From: Sinonovacula constricta
Lineage: Eukaryota; Mollusca; Bivalvia; Cardiida; Solecurtidae
Assembly (NCBI GenBank): GCA_007844125.1
Contig: CM017562.1
Location: 59,713,029-59,777,028, forward strand
Direction of reading: 5' to 3'
Length of the DNA stretch: 64,000 bases
The notes under the pieces were generated by a model, which saw nothing but the letters and a program-made list of their open reading frames with translations, was not told the origin of the DNA and did not search any database. Of the stretch, positions 27,009 to 39,023 are shown piece after piece; within the stretch, counting starts at the first letter, position 1; the number at the start of each line of letters is the position of its first letter. The position numbers and the translations under genes are program-made.

Positions 27009-27690
27009 TCAGGTGGCGTAGATTGTGACAGCATCCAGAGTTATAAGAAAGCTGAATTTTGGGAGCATGAAAGATTGACCCTGCATGACCTTGACTACCT
27101 GTAGTCAGTGAATGCATGAAGTATTGACCCTGCATGACCTTGACTACCTGTAGTCAGTGAATGCATGAAGTATTGACCCTGCATGACCTTGACTACCTGT
27201 AGTCAGTGAATGCATGAAGTATTGACCCTGCATGACCTTGACTACCTGTAGTCAGTGAATGCATGAAGTATTGACCCTGCATGACCTTGACTACCTGTAG
27301 TCAGTGAATGCATGAAGTATTGACCCTGAATGACCTTGACTACCTGTAGTCAGTGAATGCATGAAGGATTGACCCTGCATGACCTTGACTACCTGTACTA
27401 CGTAGTCAGTGAATGCATGGGGAAAAGGTGCACATACAGAAACAAATAAGTATGTTGAAGGAGACTAGATGCATCAATATTTATGTTTACTGGACACAGG
27501 TGTTTTCTGTTTTAACAAGATGTTCAAGTGATTATTTTGTGTAATACAGATATACTGTTGTTGTTTTGCATGCTTTTCAATGCATTGAACTAATCAACTA
27601 ATCGCGAATAGATCTGAAATGACCATTAATAGCATACCTTTAATTACCTTTAAGGTAAAACATAACATAAGTTTGATTGTTAAGAGACTT
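27009..27690 (+). repeat. Dispersed repeat with internal 49-bp minisatellite (27072-27418)
   Basis: This is the homologue of 10384-11510. The block ATTGACCCTGCATGACC, TTGACTACCTG, TAGTCAGTGAATGCATGA is repeated about seven times with a 49-bp period. The flanks GAGTTATAAGAAAGCTGAATT and TTCAAGTGATTATTTTGTGT remain single-copy and match the 10-kb element. The expansion is therefore local to this copy. Confidence 0.85.
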
Positions 27691-29537
27691 TAAAGTGTGT
27701 ATCATTAGAATGTTGTTGTGGCACTAATGTTGCCATGGTAACAGTGTCAGGGTAGAACTATTTTCTGAACACCCTCTTACATGAATTTGTCAAAATTGCC
27801 ATGTACCCTGTATTGTTTCTCAAGCAAAGTAAACAGAATAGTTACTATGGAGAACTTCTGAAATTGTCTGTCCTCACTGAAGACATAATGTGATAACTTA
27901 TCAACATATTCACATGTTCAACATTCTGATAAGATCTAAATTCTGAAGCATCAGTAGCATCAACTAGGGTGCGTTAATGTATAATACCAATATAACATTT
28001 TTATAGATCATAAACATCAAAGAACAAACTACATTGTCCTCTATATCAGCTAAAGGACTATTAAATAAAAAGAATAAATGTTGATAAAATACACTACAGT
28101 AACAGTAAAACATCAACATTCACAAACATTTCAAAACTGGTCAATAAAACCTGTCATCAGAAGGGGTAGCTATTATATTCAATGATAAGTATGTTTATTT
28201 CTTCAAATTTAAAACAAAAGTTTAAAACTGACTTTCATATTTGTCTACCAGACATTTCAAAAGCTTCAGTATTCATATGCCATATGCTGTTTTGTTTTTC
28301 AAAGACCCACTCTCATTCCTTTAAAGAATTATGCTTTATACATTTGAAAATCAAAATAATTCTTTTTGCTTTTTTAATCTACAGCGCTGCTCTAAGATAC
28401 TCCACTATTTTCTATTTTAAGAAAACAAAATGTAAAAAATTGGTAACAAGAAAAACATAAAACTGTTAATGATACCACTGAGTGCTAGAGGAGTGTCTAT
28501 GAGTCACCATATGGAAGACTCCCTTATGCTGAACAGTTCTGCAGATGGCCATGGATTGTGAAGCAATATTAAGATTCAAATTAATATATGAAGTAACTTA
28601 AAGAGAAGAACTTATTTAAAAATAAAATAATTATTACTGTGTTCCACATGGTTTAGGTACTATTACTCCGAATGCCCTTCCAGAACCATAAAAAAAGACA
28701 AGCCTATGTTTACATTGCTGATCATATTTACAATGTCTCTTTCTGCTCTCTCAAGTTTTTCTGCAATATTTTCTAAGATAACGACTAATTAGCGAGTGTC
28801 CATGCCAGTCTTCATCTTATTTTCCCATTTATGGTGTTGATAAAGTCTGCTGGCAGTAAGATGGATGGTCCACTAGTTCTCTCCCCTTCCCAAGAACTAT
28901 GGCCACCAGGGGTTTCTCCTGAACACAACTGCTTTCTGTTGTCACTTCTCATACTCTTGAAACTATGCTTAATGTATACTTTTAAATAAAATAAAACATT
29001 TTGGCATATATATTATCAAACAAATGATAAGCATAGACAGTTAAGTATACAGACAGAGAAGGTTTTCTCATTCAACTTTCTCTGTGACATTTTGGTACAC
29101 CATTGGCAAATGGCAGGAAATTATGAATAGTTACTTCAACAGGTTCATGAGTAAAAGAAAAAATAGAAAACAGTGCATAAAACAGAAGTGTTGTTGTTTT
29201 ATGACAAATACAATGTAAAAATATGTCATAATAACAGGAAGATGAACTTTGTAGGAATTTTTTGAAACTGCATTTTTTTTTTAAATATGAAAAGATCACT
29301 TTGCATGTTCTCAAAGTAAACAATATTTTAAAAAAACTTTTAACAGATGCCTTGACCCCAGATTGTTGCTGCTGACAAATAAAGATAAATTTCTCTTTGT
29401 AAACATTTGTATGTTTAAACAACTAGTGGAAACATGTCCTCAATAAAAGCAATGAGTTAAATAGTATACCTCATCCATGTACACATATTGCATGTACACC
29501 CTGATACCATTCCCAAACTGTGACATTAATGACTTAC
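27691..29537. other. Intronic sequence, no gene seen
   Basis: AT-rich unique sequence next to the exon at 29538. A minus segment after GTGTTCAG near 28925 reads EKPLVAIVLGKGRELVDHP for a short distance but has no donor and the wrong phase, so it is left uncalled. Confidence 0.45.
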
Positions 29538-29600
29538 CTCTCTGTTCTGTCACAGTAATTCCTGCTTTTTGTTTAAAATCCTTCTGTTTGTACCAGTCAC
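29538..29600 (-). CDS. Internal 63-bp exon of the minus-strand membrane-protein gene
   Basis: This minus-strand exon sits between a good acceptor (TTTTTTACTTTCAG) and a near-consensus donor (GTAAGTCA). Only one of its three frames is open. It encodes 20 full codons starting DWYKQKDF and ending TVTEQR. Two bases are left over at the start and one at the end, so it is a symmetric phase 1-1 exon. The leading GT completes the G left by the exon at 44055 (Gly). The trailing G joins CA of the terminal exon (Ala). Composition is polar and basic, consistent with a membrane-proximal extracellular stem. Intron sizes are about 14.5 kb upstream and 26.6 kb downstream. Function unknown. Confidence 0.6.
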
Positions 29601-29699
29601 CTGAAAGTAAAAAAATACTTCCATAATCCTCCTGCCAGTATCTTCCTACTTACAATGTCAAAGATGTCATCAAAATATTATTTAATTCTCCGTCTGCTT

Positions 29700-29785
29700 T
29701 GCACATATTGATATGGCTTATGCAAAAAGTGTAGATCCTGATCAGACAGCTCCAAGCTGCACTATTTACTGCTGTTTTTTTTATC
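29700..29785 (+). repeat. GCAAATAGTG dispersed element, copy
   Basis: GCAAAAAGTGTAGATCCTGA, then TCAGACAGCTCC, then the inverted end CACTATTTACTGC: a compact imperfect hairpin of about 50 bp. TATTGATATGGCTTATGC lies just upstream. Confidence 0.65.
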
Positions 29786-31056
29786 AAACATCTTATTACC
29801 TTTACATGATTTTGTAAGGGAATAACAAAGAATAAAGTAGTTGTTGTCAACTAGTGAAGCCTGGCAAAGGTTGCAATACAAGCACATTAACATGATCCTC
29901 CTGAGTACCTATGACTCACTTCTTTGAACATTCTTGCAATAACTTATTAAATGTTAAATAAATATTTTAACATAAAATCTGCAATACATTTTCACAACTT
30001 ACTGTATAACTCCAGTTATTATAACAAGAAAACTTCTATGATAAACACACACACATACACACAACTTTTCCAAGTCAACAAAAGTCCATCAGCACAGCTA
30101 TATCTATATCATCCACAATATATTGGATAAATCAATCACCCTTTATCACACACATGAAAGTTTATGTTTAAAAAATCCCAACCTTTGAGATGATAAAGTT
30201 TGGACTGTCTGCCACTTTGTGGAGAAGAAAATTTGTTTCAGAGAATCTCCATGAATTGTTAATACCGTGATCTCATACTAACAAATTATTCCAATATTCC
30301 AGGCTGGTCTCTGGTGTCCGAGAAGTCTGACTTAATAATTATGGATACATTCTCTGGGAAACATGGAGCTCCCCCTCTCTCTCTGTAACACGCCCAATAA
30401 TCAATATCCACGATCAGACAGGCTCCGACGAGTTTACCAACACGCAGGGGAAGCTGTCACACAATTCCCCTTATAGGGTCATGTGACAGGAAGCAGGAAA
30501 CCCTCTGAGTGTCACCAATAAAACCTTCCCATCATTAAGTGAAAATAAAATCACAATTAAACAAATTTCAAGGAACAAAGAATCATGACCTTTGTGACAA
30601 TGAAAAATGTGTTGCTAAGAGATGCTTCTGAAGAAAGTTACAACCTTTTTAATATGAATGTGTGTTTGTATTTTCTGACATTTTCTTTCAGTTTTACCTA
30701 AGTGCTAGTTTTTTGTACTTGTTTATTTTGAATTTGGGAGTTTGTTATTCTATTTTCTTGGTCTTATTCAACATTCAGCTTTTATTATTATATCTTTATA
30801 CTGACAGTTAAAAATATAACAGTTACTATTAAAATTCAACATTATGATAGTGAATAATGCAAAGACATAAAACATGATAATTTAAAAAAAAATACATTTA
30901 GGACTATGCAAGCATCAAAATTTAATAAATCTTAATACTTTCTTTTAAATTTTTTAAACAATAACACTTTGAAAATGTTTTAATTATTGTCTTAAAAATA
31001 TTACATTATTTTGTACACTTAACATTTTCTTAGTCTTGTGGGCAAATAGGAGCAAC
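29786..31056. other. Unique sequence; GC-balanced block at 30300-30530
   Basis: A short ACACACAC tract lies near 30045. The block 30300-30530 (GGCTGGTCTCTGGTGTCC to AGGAAACCCTCTGAGTGTC) is richer in GC than its surroundings and free of repeats, with no sustained open frame. A regulatory or conserved noncoding role is possible but not shown. Confidence 0.4.
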
Positions 31057-31213
31057 TAGGGGTGTAACGATATACTACAAGACGGTAATACCACGGTTCT
31101 ATATTCACGGTTCACTTTTCAAGAATTACGGTACGAACCATGCAATACAGTTAGGTAAAAATCTTATATTGTGCTCTCGAGTTCACATCGAATTATAGTT
31201 AGGTCAGAACTAT

Positions 31214-33315
31214 GGCTCTGTGCCGGTTTGCGATATATATCGAGTACAGTAGCTTAGGATTGATAGATATATCGGATCGAAGGTTTATCGGACAAAAATA
31301 TCAACCATGAACTAAATATATAAATAAGAAATACACTGCCAAGCTTTTTTCTGAAAATGTTTCTAGAATTCTAAAAAGACAACTTGAAATATGCAGGTAG
31401 AGAAAGACAGATTCAATTCTACTTTAATTTTCCGATATCCGGAAGTTGTGATACATTTGCTGTCATTTGTCTGTACTGTTGACAGGGATGTAAGCATTCT
31501 TGTTGCCTAGAGTAGCTGATTGTTCAGAACAGTATTTTGTCATTCGCAATTCTACTTTATATCATAAGAAAGTTAAATTAGTAAGCTATATAGTATATCT
31601 TAGGTCGGTAAAGCGCATTGGGTAAAGGGCATTGGCTAAAGCTAATTAGTATTCAAAATAGTGGCTGTGGAAAACTTGTAATCTCTGTTTAAGAAAATCA
31701 CTGTTGGAATCGGACAATCTATATTGCAAAAAGAAATCCATTGTAGATTTTGGCACGATTGATAACATATTGGGCTCTTGAGACTTTGGCTAATCAACTG
31801 TATTGCCGTCATTATGAAATTATGAAGTGATGACGGGAAAACGCCAAAATTACTGTTTAGTAATATATTTTGTTTTAATTTTGCCGAAAGAATACTAAAA
31901 TACATTTCTCATTTCTATCGTTGTTTAGATATATATCTAAGAAGTTGTTTCAGAAGAAATTGGTAATTGTTTTGACTTTTTTACCCCACAAATTATCACA
32001 CCTAATTACTGTCCCGATCTCCCAATCAAAATTGATTCCTAGTGATCATCAACTAATAGTCAGGGCAAAATAAATGCCTTAGCCAATACATATTCAGCAT
32101 ATATGGTAATGGAACTGGTAGCAGAAACGTTAATTTATGAGCGGGTTAATTTATGCATGAATTGACACCATCAAATTTACTTGACTACATGTACATTAAA
32201 TTGTTGCACTTTTGGTTTTTGTTGATATAAACATTGTTTAAATTATGTCTTAAGTTATTTACTTTGACTTATAACACACTGCTTGCTGTTTTTGCTAAAG
32301 AATAGTTAAACACATGCACTATCTGGAACATGGCCATCCGAATATATGTACACTTTTTGGTAATTTGTTGCACTGCAAGTTGACGAATAGGTATAAATTT
32401 GATGTTACTAATTTAAAATGGTATGATTTGTACCTACGTTACCAGACTACTTATAATAGAGCAAACTTTCTTTGATTTAGAGAGAAACTTCTGATGTTCT
32501 GAATCATACATTGACATTCCAAAAGCAGGTATGTTGTGGTAAATATTTATTTGAACAGTAGATATACTATTTAAGTACATGTAATACTAACTTGTATGCA
32601 TCCATGCTTACAGTAATAGGCAAACAATCAGTTATGTCATAGTTTGTCTTTAGTAGCCCACTAGTTTTTATGTAGTGAAATTATTGCTGCTTAATACAAG
32701 TTTGTCTGTAGTTAGAAACTTCTAAAGCATTGCTGGTTTTATTGTAGATACCCCGGTTGGTGAAGAAATTGTCATTTGGGAGGGGGTGTTATGAAATTAT
32801 ATTTTGAAAACATTTAATGCATTATCATTATTTGATAATCTTCTGATATGAAATAATAAAACCAAGATCTTCTGAAAAATTACCTAGGTGATAATGAAAA
32901 TGAAAGCATGAGAAATGTGAAATCAAAAGCAAGATTGATGGCATCAATACAGATCGCCTTTCTTAGAAAGCAGAATATCTGAATGCTCTGGCCACATCAG
33001 TAGCACATGAATATGTTTTGACATCAAGGAACAAATTTTATAGCTGAAAAGTATTAATCATATACTACTATAGATACCATGATTTTTTTTAATGTTAAAG
33101 GGAACAGCCTCGTTTGTATAAACTTGACCAGTACTAACACCATGTTATAGTAGGACTGTATATATTATACAACTTTTAATAGTTGATAAATTTGTAAACA
33201 CAAGAAAAACAATAATAAGCACTTACATGTATTTTCTGATATATGATATATCGAATATCGATCATTTTTGTATTGATATACATATCATATCGATGATTCT
33301 AACTGACACGGAGCC
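31214..33315. mobile_element. Nested DNA-transposon-like element, 2.1 kb
   Basis: The left end GGCTCTGTGCCGGTT and right end AACTGACACGGAGCC are inverted with 12 of 15 matches. CTAT flanks both sides (31210-31213 and 33316-33319), suggesting a 4-bp target duplication. Sub-terminal GATATATATCGA and ATATCGATCA motifs occur near both ends. The interior has no transposase frame; the longest open stretch is about 87 codons on minus. Family uncertain. Confidence 0.55.
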
Positions 33316-33320
33316 CTATT

Positions 33321-33770
33321 AACAACCTGCCGCCATTATTTCACTGATGTTTCATACAAAGCACTAACTTAACAACCTGCCACCATTATTTCACTGATGT
33401 TTCATACAAAGCACTAACTTAACAACCTGCCGCCATTATTTCACTGATGTTTCATACAAAGCACTAACTTAACAACCTGCCACCATTATTTCACTGATGT
33501 TTCATACAAAGCACTAACTTAACAACCTGCCACCATTATTTCACTGATGTTTCATACAAAGCACTAACTTAACAACCTGCCACCATTATTTCACTGATGT
33601 TTCATACAAAGCACTAACTTAACAACCTGCCACCATTATTTCACTGATGTTTCATACAAAGCACTAACTTAACAACCTGCCACCATTATTTCACTGATGT
33701 TTCATACAAAGCACTAACTTAACAACCTGTCGCCATTATTTCTCTGATGTTTCATACAAAGCACTTACTA
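33321..33770. repeat. Minisatellite, 50-bp unit, 9 near-identical copies
   Basis: The unit is AACAACCTGCCACCATTATT, TCACTGATGTTTCATACAAA, GCACTAACTT. The main variation is CCGCC versus CCACC, plus a few changes in the last copy. It begins one base after the right target duplication of the nested element, inside the hAT-like element. Confidence 0.97.
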
Positions 33771-34227
33771 CTAACTAGCTGACTGTGTTGATACTTCATA
33801 TTGGTATTAAACTTTATCTTGTTTTCCTTTGATAGTGTACCAAATTGTTGTATTTTATTTGTGATGGGCATTCAGAATTTATAATAATGATGAAAAAAAA
33901 TATTTGAAGAAATATTATATTACATTTTATTTTGAAGACCTAACATTTTAAAGTTTAGGGTTATTCTACTAGTTAAGTCATTTATTATTTGGATAATCTT
34001 TTATGTCATACATTCTGATTATTGGCTTATAGACTAACAAGTTCTTTCAGTAAATAGATTTGCTAACATATTGTTAAACATAAAAAATGGTGTAATAGAG
34101 TACCTATGTGATAATTAAAAAAGTATTATCAGTTCCAAAATATTATGTATCGCGATACGTATTGTATCGTGTGGTATATATCGCGATACATATCATATCG
34201 TGAGGGTAGCATATCATTACACCCCTA

Positions 34228-35918
34228 AGAGCAACAAATCAGAACTTAATATAGTACCTATGAGCAACAAATCAGAACTTTATACAGTACCTATGAGCAA
34301 CAAATCAGAACTTCATACAGTACCTATGAGCAACAAATCAGAACTTTATACAGTACCTATGAGCAACAAATCAGAACTTTATACAGTACCTTTGAGCAAC
34401 AAAGCAGAACTTTATACAGTACCTATGAGCAACAAATCAGAACTTCATACAGTACCTATGAGCAACAAATCAGAACTTTATACAGTACCTATGAGCAACA
34501 AATCAGAACTTAATACAGTACCTATGAGCAACAAATCAGAACTTCATACAGTACCTATGAGCAACAAATCAGAACTTTATACAGTACCTATGAGCAACAA
34601 ATCAGAACTTTATACAGTACCTTTGAGCAACAAATCAGAACTTTATACAGTACCTATGAGCAACAAATCAGAACTTCATACAGTACCTATGAGCAACAAA
34701 TCAGAACTTTATACAGTACCTATGAGCAACAAATCAGAACTTAATACAGTACCTATGAGCAACAAATCAGAACTTAATACAGTACCTATGAGCAACAAAT
34801 CAGAACTTTATACTGTACCTATGAGCAACAAATCAGAACTTCATACAGTACCTATGAGCAACAAATCAGAACTTAATATAGTACCTATGAGCAACAAATC
34901 AGAACTTTATACAGTACCTATGAGCAACAAATCAGAACTTTATACAGTACCTATGAGCAACAAATCAGAACTTTATAAGTACCTATGAGCAACAAATCAG
35001 AACTTTATACAGTACCTATGAGCAACAAATCAGAACTTCATACAGTACCTATGAGCAACAAATCAGAACTTAATACAGTACCTATGAGCAACAAATCAGA
35101 ACTTAATATAGTACCTATGAGCAACAAATCAGAACTTCATACAGTACCTATGAGCAAAAAATCAGAACTTAATACAGTACCTATGAGCAAAAAATCAGAA
35201 CCTATGAGCAACAAATCAGAACTTAATATAGTACCTATGAGCAACAAATCAGAACTTTATACAGTACCTATGAGCAACAAATCAGAACTTTATACAGTAG
35301 CTATGAGCAACAAATCAGAACTTTATAAGTACCTATGAGCATCAAATCAGAACATAATACAGTACCTATGAGCAACAAATCAGAACTTTATAAGTACCTA
35401 TGAGCATCAAATCAGAACATAATACAGTACCCATGAGCAACAAATCAGAACTTAATACAGTACCTATGAGCAACAAATCAGAACTTTATACAGTACCTAT
35501 GAGCAACAAATCAGAACTTCATACAGTACCTATGAGCAACAAATCAGAACTTTATACAGTACCTATGAGCAACAAATCAGAACTTCATACAGTACCTATG
35601 AGCAACAAATCAGAACTTAATACAGTACCTATGAGCAACAAATCAGAACTTTATACAGTACCTATGAGCAACAAATCAGAACTTTATACAGTACCTATGA
35701 GCAACAAATCAGAACTTTATACAGTACCTATGAGCAACAAATCAGAACTTAATACAGTACCTATGAGCAACAAATCAGAACTTCATACAGTACCTATAAG
35801 TAACAAATCAGAACTTCATACAGTACCTTTGAGCAACAAATCAGAACTTAATACAGTACCTATGAGCAACAAATCAGAACTTAATACAGTACCTATGAGC
35901 AACACACAAAAAAAGTAT
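34228..35918. repeat. Minisatellite, 33-bp unit, about 51 copies
   Basis: The unit is GAGCAACAAATCAGAACTTT plus ATACAGTACCTAT. The array starts exactly at the right 8-bp target duplication of the hAT-like element. One plus frame is open (11-residue repeat MSNKSELYTVP). Unit differences fall mostly at non-synonymous positions (TAT/CAT/AAT), and repeated 1-bp deletions (TTATAAGTACC) stop the frame, so I do not treat it as coding. Confidence 0.97.
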
Positions 35919-36613
35919 TTATTTCATACAACCAATAGATATTAACTAAGAACAAGATATCTGCTGTACCAGTGAAGGCTCCCAGTAGTGTACACTCCTA
36001 TCCAACCTAAACAGTCAATGTTTATCAAACAATATATTCGGGACAAATCGATGGACAGGAGGATGGAAAGATAGACACATGGAAAGATAGAGAGACAAAG
36101 CAATTACTATATTCTCCCATTCTTGGAGAGCATTACAATAAGTAAATACAGTGTAAAATAATGCATTGTTGTAATGTCATATTTAGTGCTAAGACATGAT
36201 GAACATAGTATAACCATTCCTTGTATTGCTCTAACTAAACATTAGTGGTGAAAGATATTGAACCACTTTGTCATTTTCTTCTGACTTATAAAGGCATATC
36301 AAGTAGATATAAAACCTTTTTGCATCCCAATCCACTAATCCTGTAACTGTTACAGACTGACAAAGCCTTGTTATAATGAAGAGTTTGGTTATCCTGGGAA
36401 ACTCGACCCTTCATCCATTAGGCCAATAGATAAATTATACAACAAGTAATGGTCTGGAGCTGATAAAATGACCAGCTTTTATCGTTCCAGCTCGAAGCAC
36501 TTTCTGCCAACTATCTATTGTCATTGACTTCACTTTCTACTTCCATGTTTGTCCAGAAATCTCCCCTCACTCTGCTATAGCAAGTAGCAGTACAAAATCT
36601 GAATTGTTTTCTT
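35919..36613. other. Unique sequence between arrays
   Basis: About 0.7 kb. It has a short GATGGAAAGATAGACACATG-type imperfect repeat near 36060 and no gene signal. Confidence 0.45.
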
Positions 36614-37126
36614 GCAAGGACATGCAATGGTGCTGAGGCAAGTACATGCAATGGTGCTGAGGCAAGTACATGAAATGGTGGTGCTGAGGCAAGTACATGA
36701 AATGGTGCTGAGGCAAGTACATGCAATGGTGCTGAGGCAAGTACATGAAATGGTGCTGAGGCAAGGACATGAAGTGGTGCTGAGGCAAGTACATGCAATG
36801 GTGCTGAAGCAAGTACATGAAATGGTGCTGAGGCAAGTACATGAAATGGTGCTGAGGCAAGTACATGCAATGGTGCTGAGGCAAGGACATGAAATGGTGC
36901 TGAGGCAAGTACATGCAATGGTGCTGAAGCAAGTACATGAAATGGTGCTGAGGCAAGTACATGAAATGGTGCTGAGGCAAGTACATGAAATGGTGCTGAG
37001 GCAAGTGCATGCAATGGTGCTGAGGCAAGGACATGAAATGGTGCTGAGGCAAGTACATGCAATGGTGCTGAGGCAAGTACATGAAATGGTGCTGAAGCAA
37101 GTACATGCAATGGTGCTGAGGCAATG
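36614..37126. repeat. Minisatellite, 24-bp unit, about 21 copies
   Basis: The unit is GGTGCTGAGGCAAGTACATG plus CAAT or AAAT. The 8-codon period keeps long frames open on both strands. One unit has a 3-bp insertion (GGTGGTGCTG). The right edge leads into a GCAAATAGTG-family copy at 37140. Confidence 0.96.
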
Positions 37127-37139
37127 TGATAATCAATGA

Positions 37140-37245
37140 GCAGGAAATAGTGCAGATCCTGATCAGATTTCATCCAATAGTGAAACTGATCAGGATATAC
37201 ACTAATTGTCTAAGTCTGATCTATTCATACTTATCAGGTTAAGAG
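37140..37245 (+). repeat. GCAAATAGTG dispersed element, copy
   Basis: GCAGGAAATAGTGCAGATCC and TGATCAGATTTC are followed by CTGATCAGGATATACAC, then CTTATCAGGTTAAGAG. It directly follows the 24-bp array. Confidence 0.7.
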
Positions 37246-37544
37246 TTAAGAAATGGAAAATGGATCAAGCATCTTTGAATACTGTTTCCATGGCAATGGT
37301 AAACAGAAATAAGGAAATGGTATCCTATTAGCAGCCCCTTTAGCAGGCTGTAACATGTATGGCTCAACAACAAATAAGGAAAAGGAAATATATATAGACT
37401 GATATAAAACAAATATATGGCACATGGTACAGCAAGTATATTGTTATGGTATATTTAAATTGGATCTTCAACTGTGCTTTTGTCATCAGAGTTATTGGTG
37501 ACGTGCTGGAGCACGCTGCCTATATATGGAATGGTGAAAAATTT

Positions 37545-38260
37545 TGCACATGCGAGCGGATGTCCTTGGACATTCTCGTTCTAGCTAGAGAATGATTGAG
37601 GAGAAATGGACAAGGCATTCCGAATTCCGGAAGCTTCGCAAGTTACACATTCCCAAGGTACGGGTCCTATTTCAGTAAATGACGTTCTTTTTATATATGA
37701 CTATAGCGAGTATGCAGTATTATTATTATATGTAAAGTTGTTCTGTGTATTAATGTGTTTATAAATCTAATGAAAACTATTGATTATTTGTTTAAAATTT
37801 ACTATTTTCTCTATTTCTAAAAATAGATCGATAGCGTCTGTAGTGGCACATTATTAAAAATATCAATTTTACTCAGACACAGATAATTATCGTCGAATAG
37901 TGCAGTGGTTATGGATTTGTTCTGATGTTATCGGTCTCCAAAAATTGAATCCCCTTTTAATCATTTTTTTTCTGTGACTTTTTTCTTCTTTGTTTTTACA
38001 ATAAATATAATACACAAAACATTTAAACAGAAAAAAAATATTGATCAATAATAAATGTTAATTATTTTTATTATTGATTAGGATCATTGATCAGTTATTG
38101 TTGACACTATAAAAATGCACTTGGGAGCGGATCTCCTCGGCCATTCTCGATCTCGCTCTTGAATAGGCAAGTGAAAATGGGTGAGGTATTTCGAATTTCT
38201 GAAGTTCGGTGATTTACACGTTCTCAACAAACAGGTCCTAATTCGGTAAATGGTGTTCTT
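37545..38260 (+). repeat. Diverged direct duplication (two copies of about 150 bp)
   Basis: Copy A (37545-37693) and copy B (38114-38260) share GAGCGGAT, ATTCTCG, TTCCGAATTCCGGAAG versus TTTCGAATTTCTGAAG, GGTCCTATTTCAGTAAATG versus GGTCCTAATTCGGTAAATG, and CGTTCTTTT versus TGTTCTTTT. Both are richer in CpG than the surroundings. Copy A contains a short ATG frame (MDKAFRIPEASQ) ending at a CAAG/GTACGG donor-like site. Copy B has lost it. Confidence 0.6.
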
Positions 38261-38609
38261 TTAATTATTTATTTGTATTTATTCTTTGTTTGTAACTTCC
38301 ACGCAAACAAGGTATTTTTCCTTTTTCAAATTCTAAACAATAATGTACATCTGACGGTTATACTTGTTAACAAAGACATGTTTGTCCCTTTTTAAGGATT
38401 GTACATATAAGTAGCCTTATATACCCGAATTAAATTATTCCAGTGTTTTTAATCTTTAATTAATCATTGAAATCAGTCATATCAAAATTTCTAATAAATA
38501 TTAATTTTCATTGTTGCGTCGCCCTTTGATGCTTCGCATCAATGCTTTTCTTGTATATAATTGTATTTATACCTGCATCAGAGTAATATATAATTTTGTT
38601 TATACATGC

Positions 38610-39023
38610 AATCACACTACAGTTGTGTTTATACCCCAATCACACTACAGTTGTGTTTATACCCGCAATCACACTACACTTGTATTATACCCAAATCACA
38701 CTACAATTGTATTTATACCCAAATCACACTACAATTGTGTTTATACCCCCTTATCACACTACAATTGTGTTTATAACCCAATGACACTACAATTGTTTCT
38801 ATACCCCTTATCACACTACAATTGTGTTGATACCACCTTATCACACTACAATTGTGTTGATACCACCTTATCACACTACAATTGTTTATACCCCAATCAC
38901 ACTACAATTGTGTTGATACCACCATATCACACTACAATTGTGTTTATACCCAAATCACACTACAATTGTGTTGATACCACCTTATCACACAACAATTGTG
39001 TTTATACCCCTATCACACTACAA
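38610..39023. repeat. Minisatellite, about 28-bp unit, left part
   Basis: The unit is CACACTACAATTGTGTTTAT plus ACCCAAAT, with length varying from about 25 to 30 bp. ACAATTGT at the centre is a palindrome. The array continues at 41265, having been split by the element at 39024-41264. Confidence 0.93.

Larger units (their letters stand above)
31057..34227 (+). mobile_element. hAT-like non-autonomous DNA transposon, 3.17 kb, with nested insertion
   Basis: The left end TAGGGGTGTAACGATA and right end TATCATTACACCCCTA are inverted repeats with 15 of 16 matches. The flanks GGAGCAAC (31049-31056) and AGAGCAAC (34228-34235) form an 8-bp target duplication with one mismatch, as hAT insertions leave. 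Sub-terminal ATCGCGATA-type palindromes lie near 34150-34190. No transposase frame remains, so the element depended on enzyme supplied elsewhere. A second element and a 50-bp minisatellite occupy most of the interior. Confidence 0.8.

Noticed and set aside
28860..28935. Minus exon reading EKPLVAIVLGKGREL after GTGTTCAG
   Set aside because: No donor before the stop, and its phase does not match the exon at 29538.
36511..37173. 220-codon minus frame with an 8-residue HVLASAP-type repeat
   Set aside because: A 24-bp array keeps all of these frames open; no splice, start or polyA context, and competing frames are equally long.
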